Shown piece by piece: positions 17,111-26,928 of a DNA stretch of 64,000 nt (positions are counted from its first letter, which is position 1; every line of letters starts with the position of its first letter). Made by a program: the position numbers and the translations under genes. The notes beneath the pieces were generated by a model that was not told the origin of the DNA, ran no database searches, and saw only the letters and a program-made list of their open reading frames with translations. Origin of the DNA: Streptomyces fulvoviolaceus (GTDB taxonomy: Bacteria > Actinomycetota > Actinomycetes > Streptomycetales > Streptomycetaceae); the NCBI RefSeq assembly GCF_000718165.1, contig NZ_JOEY01000057.1, forward strand, positions 19,226-83,225, given 5' to 3'.

Positions 17111-18035
17111 CGTGCTGCTGTCCGTCCGCGATCTTCGGATCGCCTTCGACGGCATCGAAGCCGTACGCGGCCTGTCCTTCGACGTCCGCCCCGGCGAAGT
17201 CCTCGCGATCGTCGGCGAGTCGGGCGCCGGCAAGTCGCTCACCGCGCGGGCGCTGCTGGGGATGCTGCCGCCGGGTGCGACGACGGGCGGGGAGGTCCGG
17301 CTCCTCGGCGAGACCGACCTCGCCGCCCAGCGCGGCCGCCGTATCGCCCTCGTCCCCCAGGACGCCCTGTCCGCGCTCTCCCCGGTCCATCCCGTAGGCG
17401 ACCAACTCGCCGCCGCCGTACGGTCGGTGAGCCGCGTTCCCCGCAAGGAGGCCCGCGCCCGGGCCGTCGCCGCGCTCGAACGCGTCGGCATCCCCGACGC
17501 CGCCCGCAAGGCCCGCGCGTACCCGCACGAGTACTCCGGCGGGATGCGGCAGCGGGCGGTCATCGCGATGGCGGCGATCAACAACCCCGATGTGCTGGTC
17601 GCCGACGAACCGACCACCGCCCTCGACGAGGAGCGCCGGGACCAGGTGCTGAAGGTGCTCGCAGAGCAGCGCGAGGCGGCCGGGGCGGCGCTCGTTCTCG
17701 TCACGCACGACCTCGACGTCGTACGAGAGCACACGGACCGCGCGCTCGTCATGTACGCCGGACGCCTGACCGAACTCGGCCCGGCGGAAGAGGTGTTGAC
17801 CCGGCCCCTGGCCCCCTATACGGCGGGCCTGCTGGCCTCGCTCCCCCAGAACGCCACGCCCGGCCGCCGCCTCCCCACCCTCCCCGGCACGCCCCCGACC
17901 CCGGGCGTCCTGCCACCGGGCTGCGCCTTCGCCCCGCGGTGCTCTCTCGCGTCGGACACCTGCCGCCACGAGGAACCGGAGCCGCAGCAGGTGGACGGGC
18001 GGCTCGTCTCCTGTCACCACTGGGAGGACGCGTGA
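17100..18035 (+). CDS. ABC importer ATPase, DppD/NikD-like
   Basis: 311 aa from TTG 17100, chosen because AAGGAGG lies six bases upstream within the permease 3' end (11-bp overlap). Walker A GESGAGKSLTARALLG, signature YSGGMRQRAVIAMA, Walker B VLVADEPTTALD and the switch His in LVTHDLDVV are all intact. The C-terminal oligopeptide-type extension has the Cys pattern CAFAPRCSLASDTC. It couples ATP hydrolysis to import through the fused permease, pairing with the next ATPase. Confidence 0.92.
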   Translation: MRSDVLLSVRDLRIAFDGIEAVRGLSFDVRPGEVLAIVGESGAGKSLTARALLGMLPPGATTGGEVRLLGETDLAAQRGRRIALVPQDALSALSPVHPVGDQLAAAVRSVSRVPRKEARARAVAALERVGIPDAARKARAYPHEYSGGMRQRAVIAMAAINNPDVLVADEPTTALDEERRDQVLKVLAEQREAAGAALVLVTHDLDVVREHTDRALVMYAGRLTELGPAEEVLTRPLAPYTAGLLASLPQNATPGRRLPTLPGTPPTPGVLPPGCAFAPRCSLASDTCRHEEPEPQQVDGRLVSCHHWEDA

Positions 18036-18709
18036 ACACGCCCCTGCTTGACGTGCGCGACCTCGTGGTCCGCTACGGCGCCGTCACCGCCGTGGACCAG
18101 GTGTCCTTCTCCCTGCACTCCGGCGAGACCCTCGCCCTCAACGGCCCGTCCGGCTGCGGCAAGTCCTCCACCGCCCATGCGGTGCTCCAGCTGCGCCGCC
18201 CGGACAGCGGCGAAGTCCGCTTCGAGGGACGGGAGTTGACGACCCTCACCGAACGCGAGCTCCGTCCCCTCCGCCCGCGCATGCAGCCCGTCTTCCAGGA
18301 CCCGTACGGCTCCCTCAGCCCCCGCCACCGCATCCGTGACGCGGTCGCGGAGCCGCTGAAGGTCCAGGGCCGCTGGAGCAGGGAAGGCGGCCCCGACCGC
18401 GTGGCCGAACTCCTCGACCGGGTCGGCCTGGACCCGGCGTACGGCGACCGCCTCCCGCACGAACTCTCCGGCGGCCAGTGCCAACGCGCGGGAATCGCCC
18501 GGGCGTTGGCCTCCGACCCGCGCCTGCTCGTCCTCGACGAGCCGGTGTCGGCCCTGGACCCGTCCGTCCGGGCCGGCGTGCTGAACCTGCTCGCCGACCT
18601 CCAGGACGACCTCGGCCTCGGGTACCTGTTCATCTGCCACGACCGGGCGGTCGTACGGCACTTCGCGGACCGTGTGCTGGAGATGCGGGGCGGCCGGATC
18701 ATCACGTGA
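18032..18709 (+). CDS. ABC importer ATPase, DppF/NikE-like
   Basis: 225 aa from GTG 18032, overlapping the preceding stop by four bases, with GGGAGG upstream. Walker A GPSGCGKSSTAHAVLQL, Q-loop QPVFQDPYGSLSPRH, signature LSGGQCQRAGIARALA and Walker B LLVLDEPVSALD are intact. It is shorter than many DppF proteins and ends at GGRIIT without the Cys-containing tail. Its last bases belong to a 219-bp unit that has been tandemly duplicated just downstream. Confidence 0.9.
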   Translation: MNTPLLDVRDLVVRYGAVTAVDQVSFSLHSGETLALNGPSGCGKSSTAHAVLQLRRPDSGEVRFEGRELTTLTERELRPLRPRMQPVFQDPYGSLSPRHRIRDAVAEPLKVQGRWSREGGPDRVAELLDRVGLDPAYGDRLPHELSGGQCQRAGIARALASDPRLLVLDEPVSALDPSVRAGVLNLLADLQDDLGLGYLFICHDRAVVRHFADRVLEMRGGRIIT

Positions 18710-19131
18710 GGGCGCCGGTCAGACCTTCGGCTCCCCGCGGCGCAACAGCAGCGCGCAACCCGCGCAGGTGACGAGCGCGCAGCCGAAGCAGCCCCACAGC
18801 CCGCTGCCCGCGGCACTGCTCTCCAGGGCGGTGACAGCGGCGACACCCAGTGCGCTACCCGCCTGCTGACAGGTCGCCAGCAGGCCGGAAACGGCACCCT
18901 GGTCCCGGGCGGCCGGATCACCGCGCGAGAGCCCCGGTCAGACCTTCGGCCCCCCGCGGCGCAACAGCAGCGCGCAACCCGCGCAGGTGACGAGCGCGCA
19001 GCCGAAGCAGCCCCACAGCCCGCTGCCCGCAGCACTGCTCTCCAGGGCGGTGACAGCGGCGACACCCAGTGCGCTACCCGCCTGCTGACAGGTCGTCAAC
19101 AGGCCGGAGGCGGCACCCTGGTCCCGGGCGG
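18694..19131. repeat. 219-bp tandem duplication at the convergent ends of two genes
   Basis: Positions 18694-18912 and 18913-19131 align with a constant offset of 219 and roughly ten mismatches. The unit holds the last codons of the ATPase gene and the last 60 or so codons of the convergent MFS gene. GGGCGG occurs at 18688, 18907 and 19126, marking the junction by 6-bp microhomology. The copy nearer the ATPase is a non-functional duplicate of the MFS 3' end. Confidence 0.88.
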
Positions 19132-20314
19132 TCGCAGCCGCGGAGGCGAGCAGCGCCGCTGCCGGATAAGCCAGGGCGATGCCCGCGCCCACCAGGAGCG
19201 CCGCGGGGAGCAGCCCGGTGAGGTAGGCGCCGGTCGGGGCGGTGACGTAGAGCAGCTGGCCCAGCGCGAGCACGGCGAGGCCGGCCAGCAGCGGGCGGGC
19301 CGGCGGGCGGCCGTTCGCGAGGCCGGCCGCCGCGGTCGACAGGGCCGCCACGGCCAGGCCCTGGGGCAGGAACCCCAGGCCCGTGTCGAGGGCCGACCAG
19401 CCGCGCTCGTCCTGCAGGGCGGTCGCCACCAGGAACATCGCCCCGGTGACGGCGGCGAAGCCACCTCCCAGACCGAGCGAGGCGGCCAGCATGCGCCGGT
19501 CGGTCGCGAGTCCCGGCGGCAGCAGCGGGCGGCGCGAGCGGGACTGGACGATCGCGAACACCACCAGCGCGCTCACCCCGGCGGCGGCGACCGCGGCGAC
19601 GGCCGGCAGCGAGCCGGAGCCCACCCGGCCGACCGCGTAGACGGTGGTGATCAGGCCGGCCACCAGCAGCGCGGGCTGCGCCCAGCCGGTGCGCTCGCCG
19701 GGCGCCGCGTGTCCACTGTCGGCGGGCAGTCGGCGGGCCAATACCAGGACGAGCAGGCTCAGCGGCACGTACAGCAGGAAGCCGCCGCGCCAGCCCGTGC
19801 CGGCGGTGAGGAGACCGCCGAGGACGACACCGAGGGAGAACCCGGCCGCGCCCATCGCGCTGAAGACGCCGAGCGCGCGGTTGCGGGCGGCGCCCTCCGG
19901 GAACGCGGTCACGATCAGCGCGACCGCCGCGGGCGCGGTCGCCGCCGCGCCCAGGCCCTGCACCGCTCGCGCCACGACGAGCAGCAGCGACTCCTGGGCC
20001 AGCGCGGCCGCCAGGGAGCCCGCGCCGAAGACGGCCACTCCGGTACGGAACATCCGGCGTCGGCCCCAGCGGTCGGCGAACCTGCCGCCCGCGGGCAGGA
20101 AGCCGGCGTACGTGGCGAGGAAGGCGCTCGCCACCAACTGGAGCCGGTCGGCGGGCAGTTCCAGGTCCCGCTGGATGTCGGCGAGCTGGATGCTGATCCC
20201 GGACAGGCTCATGCCCTCGAACAGCACGGCCGCGCAGAGCACGAGCAGCCGGATCCAGGTGGGGCGGTCGAAGGCGACGCGGGGCGGGGTCGCCTCGGAG
20301 ACGGGCGCCGTCAT
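18938..20314 (-). CDS. MFS exporter, DHA2-like, last gene of the peptide cluster
   Basis: 458 aa from ATG 20314 (GGAGG upstream). The start ATG overlaps the NUDIX stop as TCAT/ATGA. Motif A reads [17 protein letters not shown], and the motif C region is [20 protein letters not shown], both typical of drug:proton antiporters with 12-14 helices. As the last gene in the minus-strand run it probably exports the pathway product or an intermediate. Its 3' 200 bases are duplicated downstream. Confidence 0.88.
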   Translation of the reverse strand: MTAPVSEATPPRVAFDRPTWIRLLVLCAAVLFEGMSLSGISIQLADIQRDLELPADRLQLVASAFLATYAGFLPAGGRFADRWGRRRMFRTGVAVFGAGSLAAALAQESLLLVVARAVQGLGAAATAPAAVALIVTAFPEGAARNRALGVFSAMGAAGFSLGVVLGGLLTAGTGWRGGFLLYVPLSLLVLVLARRLPADSGHAAPGERTGWAQPALLVAGLITTVYAVGRVGSGSLPAVAAVAAAGVSALVVFAIVQSRSRRPLLPPGLATDRRMLAASLGLGGGFAAVTGAMFLVATALQDERGWSALDTGLGFLPQGLAVAALSTAAAGLANGRPPARPLLAGLAVLALGQLLYVTAPTGAYLTGLLPAALLVGAGIALAYPAAALLASAAATARDQGAASGLLTTCQQAGSALGVAAVTALESSAAGSGLWGCFGCALVTCAGCALLLRRGGPKV

Positions 20315-20799
20315 CGTGCCTCCTCCGGAACCCGGTGGACCGTCCAGCCCGTCGGCGCGGGGTTCCCGTGCCACGTCGCGAGGAGCATGGCGCTCGCCGG
20401 GTACAACGGGGTCGGCGGCTGCCCGGGGTCCACCCAGCGCCACTCGGCGAACACGTCCGGCTCGGTGACGACCGCGGCCGTGTCCTCCCCAGCCATGTCG
20501 TCCGCAGCCGTGTCGTGCGCGGACCCCACCCGCGCCACCACACACGCCGTCACCGACGTACGGGCGGCGTCGGTGTGCAGGGCGACGGCGAAGACGCGGG
20601 CGTCGTGCAGGGCGGACGCGGGGATGCCCGTCTCCTCCGTGACCTCCCGCAGAGCCGCCGCCTCGAAGGTCTCCCCCGGCTCCACATGGCCGCCGGGCAG
20701 GCACCAGGTGGGCTGTTCGCCCCGCTTGATCCGGTGGCCGATGAGGATGCGGCCCCGGGGGTCGAGCAGCAGCGCGCCGACCCCGACCACGGCTGTCAT
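20311..20799 (-). CDS. NUDIX hydrolase
   Basis: 162 aa from ATG 20799 with GGGGAGG upstream. The NUDIX box runs [20 protein letters not shown] followed by TGI, with all catalytic Glu residues present. It should hydrolyse a nucleoside diphosphate linked to another group; the preferred substrate cannot be read from sequence. Both ends overlap neighbours by four bases, so it is translated with the flavoprotein gene before it and the exporter after it. A role in clearing nucleotide or damaged-nucleotide by-products would fit a cluster that also has a PurA homologue, but this is only an idea. Confidence 0.88.
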   Translation of the reverse strand: MTAVVGVGALLLDPRGRILIGHRIKRGEQPTWCLPGGHVEPGETFEAAALREVTEETGIPASALHDARVFAVALHTDAARTSVTACVVARVGSAHDTAADDMAGEDTAAVVTEPDVFAEWRWVDPGQPPTPLYPASAMLLATWHGNPAPTGWTVHRVPEEAR

Positions 20800-22100
20800 C
20801 GTCGTACCGCCTCCCCGTTCGGTGCGATCGCCGGGTCCCGCAGGGCCGCGGACGCCGCGTAGTGACCGCTGATGAACGCGGCGACGATACCCCTGAACAG
20901 CCCGCACGCGTCTCCGGCCACCCACGCGGGGGCGTCCAGCAGCCGCAGGTCGCCGTCGACCGCCGGATACCAGCCGACGCCCTCCAGGGTCGGGCCGATG
21001 AGCCGGGTGCCGGCGTCCTCGATCTCCGGGAACGCCTCGGCGAGCCGCGTGAGGCCGCGGGTCATGGCGGTGCGCAGTTCGGGGCCGTAGACGCGGTCGA
21101 AGGTCGCCACGGCCTCCGTGCGGCCGGCCAGCAGGTCGAGCAGCGGCAGGACGAAGTGGTTCTCCTCGTCGGCCATGGCCGCGAGGGCCGGGGCCAGGGC
21201 GCGTTCGGCGACCGTCTCGTCGAGGATGCGGGTGTTGAAGCCGACGTTGGAGCGGCCGGTGGGCGGGCAGTCGGAGCGGCCGGAGACCGTCCACAGGCCC
21301 TGGGTCTCGGTGAGCGAGGCTTCGCCCTGTCGGCAGGCGCAGAAGGTGCGCCACTCGACGCTGCCGTCGGCCTCCCTGAAGCGCAGCTTCGGGTCGAGCT
21401 GGGTCATGTCCCGGAAGAACGCCCGCTCGGCGGGCTGCTCGATACGGAAGCCGACCTCCAGCCGCCGGAACGACCGCTGGCCGGTGACCTCGCGGAGCCC
21501 CAGCGGGCCGAACCGTCCGCCGGCCAACAGCAGTCGGCGCACGGTCAGTTCCTCGTCCTGGCCCTTGGAGTCGCGCAGCGCCAGCCGGAACACGTCGGCG
21601 TCCGGGTCGTGGACGGCGCCGACGACCTCCGTCTCGTTGAGGACCGTGGCGTCGAGACCGACGACGAGGTCGTCGGTGAGCCGGAGCCTGGCGTCCAGGG
21701 AGAGATAGTCCGAGGGGTAGTCCTTCAGGACCCACTCCCCGGTGCCCACGGTGTAGGCGGTCGGGTCCTCGGGGAAGGGCGGGGTGTCGAGGCCGTACGA
21801 GCCGAGCAGCGCGCATGTCCAGTCGTACGCGGCGCGCAGGTCGTCCGTGCGCGGCAGCTCCCACAGTTCGCTCGCGGACGGGAAGAAGGAGAACTTGCCG
21901 TCGGAGAACAGCCCCGCGCCGCCGTGGCCGCGGGTGAGGTCCTCGGCGGCGTACCGGTCGCGCTCGGCGACGGGCCGGCCGCCGTCGACGAGGACGGTCG
22001 AAACACCGGTACCGGCCAGGCGGCGGGCGGCGGCGAGGCCGGCGGGGCCCGCGCCGAGGACGGCTATGTCGTACGACGGTGCAGTCGCGTTCCGGTTCAC
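20796..22100 (-). CDS. FAD-dependent dehydrogenase of the COG2509 type
   Basis: 434 aa from GTG 22100, overlapping the upstream A-domain stop by four bases. The FAD site is [19 protein letters not shown]. The segment [15 protein letters not shown] is the mark of a poorly studied FAD dehydrogenase group (COG2509). The second FAD contact is [17 protein letters not shown] near the C-terminus. It probably oxidises or desaturates an amino-acid or peptide intermediate made by the flanking NRPS genes; the substrate is unknown. Confidence 0.8.
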   Translation of the reverse strand: MNRNATAPSYDIAVLGAGPAGLAAARRLAGTGVSTVLVDGGRPVAERDRYAAEDLTRGHGGAGLFSDGKFSFFPSASELWELPRTDDLRAAYDWTCALLGSYGLDTPPFPEDPTAYTVGTGEWVLKDYPSDYLSLDARLRLTDDLVVGLDATVLNETEVVGAVHDPDADVFRLALRDSKGQDEELTVRRLLLAGGRFGPLGLREVTGQRSFRRLEVGFRIEQPAERAFFRDMTQLDPKLRFREADGSVEWRTFCACRQGEASLTETQGLWTVSGRSDCPPTGRSNVGFNTRILDETVAERALAPALAAMADEENHFVLPLLDLLAGRTEAVATFDRVYGPELRTAMTRGLTRLAEAFPEIEDAGTRLIGPTLEGVGWYPAVDGDLRLLDAPAWVAGDACGLFRGIVAAFISGHYAASAALRDPAIAPNGEAVRR

Positions 22101-23683
22101 CGGGCCGCCTTCGGGGTGCGGGCCGGGCGGGTCGCGGCCAGTTCGGTGAGGGCTCCCCGGTCGAGCTTGCCGGAGCCGGTGAGCGGGAGCGCATCGACGA
22201 CCTGGTAGCGGTCGGGCACCATGTAGCGCGGCAGGACGGTCTGGGCGTGCCGGCGCAGTTCGGCGGCGGGCTTGGCGGGGGCGCCCTCGGCGAGGACGAC
22301 ACAGGCGACGAAGAAGGTGGCGCCGGCCGCGGTGGTGATCACCGTGACGGCGGCGTCCTTGACGTTGTCGTGGCCGCGCAACGCCGCCTCGACCTCGCCG
22401 AGTTCGATGCGGTAGCCGCGCAGCTTGATCTGCTGGTCGTTGCGGCCCAGGTACTCGAAGGAGCCGTCGGGCAGGCGGCGGGCGAGGTCACCGGTGCGGT
22501 AGTAGCGGTCCGGGCCGCCCGGGCCGTCGAGGGTGACGAACCGCTCGGCGGTCAGCTCGGGGCGGCCGAGGTAGCCGTCGGCGACACCCGTGCCGGCGAT
22601 GAGCAGCTCGCCGCTCTCCCCGTCGGGCAGCGGCAGCAGGTCCTCGTCGCGGATCTCCAGCCGCAGGTGGGGCAGGCTCGCGCCGATGGGCGAGCGGACG
22701 GTGCCGCCGAAGTCGGCCTCGGTCAGGGCGCGGTGGGTGGCGTAGACGGTGGTCTCGGTCGGGCCGTACATGTTCACGGCGGTCGGCGCGGTGCCCGGGT
22801 AGGCCTTGAGGAAGGCTCCGACCACGTCCAGGTCGACGGACTCGCCGGCGAACACCAGGTAGCGCAGGGCGAGTTCGGGGCGCCCGGCCTCCTCGTACGC
22901 CATCGCCAGCGAACGGAACACGGACGGCACCTGGCCCAGCACGGTGACCCGCTCGGCGGCGAGCAGGGCGAGGAAGTCGGCCGGCGACTGCGCGATGCGC
23001 AGGGGCACGGTGACGGCGGTGGCTCCGGTGGCCATCGACGCCCAGAACTCCCAGACGGAGACGTCGAAGCTGAACGAGTGGAACAGCGCCCACCGGTCGT
23101 CGGCCGCCACGTCGAACAGGGGCAGCGCGGCCCGCAGCAGCGCGAGCACCTGCCGGTGCCCGACGACACAGCCCTTCGGGTTGCCGGTCGAGCCGGAGGT
23201 GTAGATGACGTAGGCGGGCTCGTCGCCGGTCAACTCCGGTGCGGGAACGGGTAGTTCCTGGTGGGAGTCGTCGTTCGGCAGGAGTACGGAGACCGAGTCC
23301 AGGCCGCGCTCGGCGGCCGCCTCCGGAGTGCCGACGACGGTCGTGACGCCGGCGTCCTCGATCATGTAGCGGAGCCGCTCACCCGGGTAGGACGGGTCCA
23401 GCGGCACATAGGCGGCGCCCGCCTTCATGGCGCCGAGGATGCCGACGGGAATGTCGGCGGAGCGCTCCAGGAGCAGGCCCACCAGGTCGCCGGGGCGGAC
23501 GCCGGCGTGGGCGAGGCGGGCGGCCAACCGGTCGGAGGCGTGGTCGAGTTCGGCGTAGGTGAGGGTGCGGCCGTCGTCGCGCACGGCGACGGTCTCGGGC
23601 TGTTCGGCGGCCACCAGCCGGAAGAGGGCGGGCAGCGAACGCACGGATGCGAGCCGGGCCGCGGCCGTGGAGGTCGTGGTCAT
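22097..23683 (-). CDS. Free-standing NRPS adenylation domain
   Basis: 528 aa from ATG 23683. A complete A domain with no carrier domain: A3 [14 protein letters not shown]5 [14 protein letters not shown]7 [10 protein letters not shown]8 [20 protein letters not shown], and catalytic Lys506 in LTGSGKLD. Hand-placed specificity residues are D-V-W-G-V-A-M-V-Y-K; the frame (DVW..., [10 protein letters not shown]) recalls Ser/Thr-type pockets but I cannot name the substrate. Without its own PCP it must charge one in trans, most simply the PCP-TE protein encoded at 28268-29347, since the A-PCP-C protein charges itself. Confidence 0.92.
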   Translation of the reverse strand: MTTTSTAAARLASVRSLPALFRLVAAEQPETVAVRDDGRTLTYAELDHASDRLAARLAHAGVRPGDLVGLLLERSADIPVGILGAMKAGAAYVPLDPSYPGERLRYMIEDAGVTTVVGTPEAAAERGLDSVSVLLPNDDSHQELPVPAPELTGDEPAYVIYTSGSTGNPKGCVVGHRQVLALLRAALPLFDVAADDRWALFHSFSFDVSVWEFWASMATGATAVTVPLRIAQSPADFLALLAAERVTVLGQVPSVFRSLAMAYEEAGRPELALRYLVFAGESVDLDVVGAFLKAYPGTAPTAVNMYGPTETTVYATHRALTEADFGGTVRSPIGASLPHLRLEIRDEDLLPLPDGESGELLIAGTGVADGYLGRPELTAERFVTLDGPGGPDRYYRTGDLARRLPDGSFEYLGRNDQQIKLRGYRIELGEVEAALRGHDNVKDAAVTVITTAAGATFFVACVVLAEGAPAKPAAELRRHAQTVLPRYMVPDRYQVVDALPLTGSGKLDRGALTELAATRPARTPKAAR

Positions 23684-23715
23684 GTGGGGTGGGGTGTCCT
23701 TCGAGTCGGTGTGTG

Positions 23716-26700
23716 TCAGGGCGTGGTGGTGCGGATCAGGTCCGCGAACGTCTTCGTCAGGGCCGTCGCCGCGTCCGGATCCACCGCGTCCGAACGGGAG
23801 TTGACGACCAGGTGCAGGCCGCCGTCGGCTCGCGGCCAGACCTCCGTCTGGATCTCGGCGGGGATGCCCGGGTAGGGCAGCCGGTGGAACGCGGTGGCCG
23901 ACCCGGTCAGGGGCAGCTCGGCGGTGTGGTTGTCCTGGAGTGCGAGCAGCGTCTGGAACAGCGGACTGCGCGTGCCGCGGGGCGGGTTGACCAGTCGTAC
24001 GGCCTCGGCGAAGCCGACGTCCTGGCAGGCGAAGGCCTCCCGGACGAGCCGTCCGGTCGCGTCGGCGTCGCCGCGCAGGGCCGCTCCGCGCAGGCGCACG
24101 CACACCATGCCGATGTGACAGCCGACGGCCGTCTCGAGGAGCGGGTCCACGCGCTGTGCGACGGGCACGCCGACACCGAAGTCGTCCTGCCCGGTGAGGT
24201 CGGCGAGCGCCCGGCCGTAGCGGGAGAGCAGCACCGCGAACCGGGTGAGCCCGGCGTCCGAAGCGAGCCGGTCGAGGCCTGCGACCTCTTCCGCGCTCAA
24301 CTGCACCTCGGTGCGCAGGACTTCGCGCCCCGCTCCGGCGGCGGGCAGCGGCAGACGCAGTTCCGGTACGCCGGCGAGCTCGGCCTTCAGCCGCTCCCGC
24401 TGAGCCGTCAGGTCGGCCGCCCGCGTGTGGCGTTCGCGTACGGCCCACACCTGGGCGGCGGTCGGTGCCGGAGCCCAGGCGGGGGCCCGGCCGGCGAGCC
24501 GGGCGTTGTACGCGGCGGCCAGGTCGGCGGCGAGCACGGACTCGGACCAGCCGTCGAAGGCGATGTGGTGGACGACGTACCCGAGGACCGTGGTGCGTGT
24601 GCCGGTCACCGGCACGAGGACCGCCCGCCACAGGACGCCGGCCGTCGGATCGAGTGGCGCCGCGAGCGCCTCTCGTACGGCGATCAGCGCGGCCTCGGTC
24701 GAGGGCGCGGCCGGGAGTTCGGCGAGCGGGGGTGGTGTCGCGTCGCCGGGGACGGCGAAGGTGCGTGCCTTGTGGGCGCGGTACGCGGAGTGCAGTGCGG
24801 GGTGCCGGGCGTGGACGTCGGCGAGGGCGCCGGTCAGGGCGGCCACGTCCAGGTCGCCGTCCAGGGTCCAGGCCGCCAGGCAGTGTGCCGAGCGGTCGTC
24901 CGGCTCCAGCAGGTGGCGGACCAGGAATCCCGACTGGGTGGCGGTGAGCGGCACTTCGGCGGGCGCCTGGTCGGGGCCGGGGCCGTCCTCCTCCCCGGCG
25001 AGCTCGGCCAGCCGGGCGCCGAGCGCGGCGGCCGTGGGGTGCTCGAAGAGCGCGGCCAGCGGTACCGGGCGGCCGAGCCGGGCGCTCAGCCGGGCACAGG
25101 CCCGGCCCGCGCCAAGGGAGGTCCCGCCGAGCGCGGTGAACTCCTCGTCTACGGGTACGGCGGTCCGGCCCAGCACCTCGGCGAAGACGCCCGCGACGAG
25201 GTCGACGAGGGGGTCGCCGCTCGCGGCGGCGGGTGCCGTCTCCGGTGCCGGAGTGGCCTGCGCGGGGTCTGACAGCAGGGCCAGCAGGGCGCGTTCGTCG
25301 AGCTTGCCGTTGCCGGTCAGCGGCAGGTCGTCGACGCTCAGCAGGTGGTCGGGGCGGTGGTAGGAGACCAGGGCGGTGCGGACGGTGTCCAGGGCCCCGT
25401 CCAGGGGGTCGCCGGGCCGGGCCGGGAGACAGAAGGCGGCCAGGCCCCGGCAGGCACCGGCGTCGTCACGCAGGGCGAGCACCGTGGCGCGGCGCACGGC
25501 GGGCAGCAGGGCCTCGATCTGCCGCTCCACCTCGGCCGGTTCGACGCGGTGTCCGCGGATCTTGACCTGCCGGTCCGCGCGGCCGAAGTAACGCAGCAGG
25601 CCGTCCTCGTCCCAGGCGGCGAGGTCACCGGTGCGGTAGACCCGCACCGGGGTGCCGTCCACCGTGACCTCGGTGAACTTCTCGGCGGTCAGCTCCGGGC
25701 GGCCGAGGTAGCGCAGGGCCAGTCCGTCGCCGGCGATGCACAGCTCGCCGCTCTCGCCGACCGCGCAGACGCGGTCGCCGTCGAGGACGTGCACCTGGGT
25801 GTCGGGCACCGGCCGCCCGATCGGGATGCCGCCCGGCCGGTCGCAGTCCTCGGGGCGGATGCGGTGGGTCGTCGCGAAGACCGTGCTCTCCACCGGGCCG
25901 TAGCCGTTGAGGAGTTCGACACCGGGGTGCCGGTCGAGGAAACGGCGGACGTGCGGCACGGAGAGGCGTTCGCCGCCGGTCATCACCTGGCGCAGGCCGG
26001 TGAACGCGTCCGGGTCCTCGTCCACGGTCATGTTGAAGAGGCTCGCGGTCAGCCACACCGTGTCGACGCCGTGCCGGGCCACCGCTGTCCGCAGGGCGCC
26101 GGGCGACAGATAGGGCTCCGGTACGAAGACGGAGGTGCCGCCGTTCAGGAGCACCGACCACAGCTCCAGCGAGTAGCCGTCCCAGGGCACCGGCGCGGCC
26201 TGCGGCATCACCGTGTCGGCGGCGAAGCGGGCGACACCGGCGCCGGGCCGGAACAGCCGTACGGTCGCCCGGTGCGGGGTGAGGACGCCCTTGGGGCGGC
26301 CGGTGGTGCCGGAGGTGAAGAACACGCAGCACGGGTCGTCGCCGTCCGCGGCCACCGGTGCGAAGCCGGTGCCCTCGCCGTCGACGGCTTCCGGGCCGCC
26401 GGGCGGCGGGCTCCAGCGGGCGGCCCGGGCGGCGGGGACGGGTGCGCCGTCCGCCGTGTCCACCAGGACGCGTGCGTCGAGCTGTTCGAGCACGTCGGCC
26501 ACGCGGGAGGCCGGCCAGGCGCCGTCGACCAGGGCGTAGGCGGCGCCCAGCTTGAGTACGGCGAGCACGGTGACGACGAGGTCGGTGCCGCGGGGCAGCC
26601 GGACCGGGACGAGGTCGCCGCGGCCCACGCCGAGGGCCGCGAGGCGGACGGCGTAGGCGTCGGAGGCGCGGTCGAGGAGGCCGTAGGTGACGGTCCTGTC

Positions 26701-26820
26701 GCCGTCCACGAGACACACCGCGTCGGGGGTGGCGGCCGCGGTCGCGGCCACGATGCCGTGCACGGACGCGCCCCGCGGGTAGGGGCGGGCGGTGCGGTTC
26801 CAGCGCGGGTCGGGTTGCAT
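23716..26820 (-). CDS. Non-ribosomal peptide synthetase, A-PCP-C
   Basis: 1034 aa, ATG 26820 with GAGAGGA upstream. Adenylation domain 1-515 (A3 FFTSGTTGRPKG, Lys506 in LTGNGKLD), carrier domain around Ser568 in LGGTSLG, then a condensation domain 620-1034 with intact HHIAFDG (His751-Gly757). Hand-placed pocket residues D-G-L-W-M-G-G-V-F-K resemble valine/aliphatic codes of the DA(F/L)W-GGTFK kind. There is no thioesterase. The C-terminal C domain would take the residue on its own PCP as donor and join it to an acceptor on the PCP-TE. The unusual A-PCP-C order makes this the first-acting module. Confidence 0.93.
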   Translation of the reverse strand: MQPDPRWNRTARPYPRGASVHGIVAATAAATPDAVCLVDGDRTVTYGLLDRASDAYAVRLAALGVGRGDLVPVRLPRGTDLVVTVLAVLKLGAAYALVDGAWPASRVADVLEQLDARVLVDTADGAPVPAARAARWSPPPGGPEAVDGEGTGFAPVAADGDDPCCVFFTSGTTGRPKGVLTPHRATVRLFRPGAGVARFAADTVMPQAAPVPWDGYSLELWSVLLNGGTSVFVPEPYLSPGALRTAVARHGVDTVWLTASLFNMTVDEDPDAFTGLRQVMTGGERLSVPHVRRFLDRHPGVELLNGYGPVESTVFATTHRIRPEDCDRPGGIPIGRPVPDTQVHVLDGDRVCAVGESGELCIAGDGLALRYLGRPELTAEKFTEVTVDGTPVRVYRTGDLAAWDEDGLLRYFGRADRQVKIRGHRVEPAEVERQIEALLPAVRRATVLALRDDAGACRGLAAFCLPARPGDPLDGALDTVRTALVSYHRPDHLLSVDDLPLTGNGKLDERALLALLSDPAQATPAPETAPAAASGDPLVDLVAGVFAEVLGRTAVPVDEEFTALGGTSLGAGRACARLSARLGRPVPLAALFEHPTAAALGARLAELAGEEDGPGPDQAPAEVPLTATQSGFLVRHLLEPDDRSAHCLAAWTLDGDLDVAALTGALADVHARHPALHSAYRAHKARTFAVPGDATPPPLAELPAAPSTEAALIAVREALAAPLDPTAGVLWRAVLVPVTGTRTTVLGYVVHHIAFDGWSESVLAADLAAAYNARLAGRAPAWAPAPTAAQVWAVRERHTRAADLTAQRERLKAELAGVPELRLPLPAAGAGREVLRTEVQLSAEEVAGLDRLASDAGLTRFAVLLSRYGRALADLTGQDDFGVGVPVAQRVDPLLETAVGCHIGMVCVRLRGAALRGDADATGRLVREAFACQDVGFAEAVRLVNPPRGTRSPLFQTLLALQDNHTAELPLTGSATAFHRLPYPGIPAEIQTEVWPRADGGLHLVVNSRSDAVDPDAATALTKTFADLIRTTTP

Positions 26821-26928
26821 GCGTCCTCTCTTGTCCTGTGTCGGGAGGGGGGCGAGGGCAGTCGGGCACCGCCGGTCGGGTGCGTCGTGGTCGAGCGCCG
26901 TCGCGGCGGAGAAAAAGGTGACCGGCGG

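Noticed and set aside
18073..19065. A minus-strand frame running through the 219-bp duplication and both ATPase and MFS ends
   Set aside because: It is open only because of the duplication and base composition; no family similarity and wrong frame for the MFS gene.
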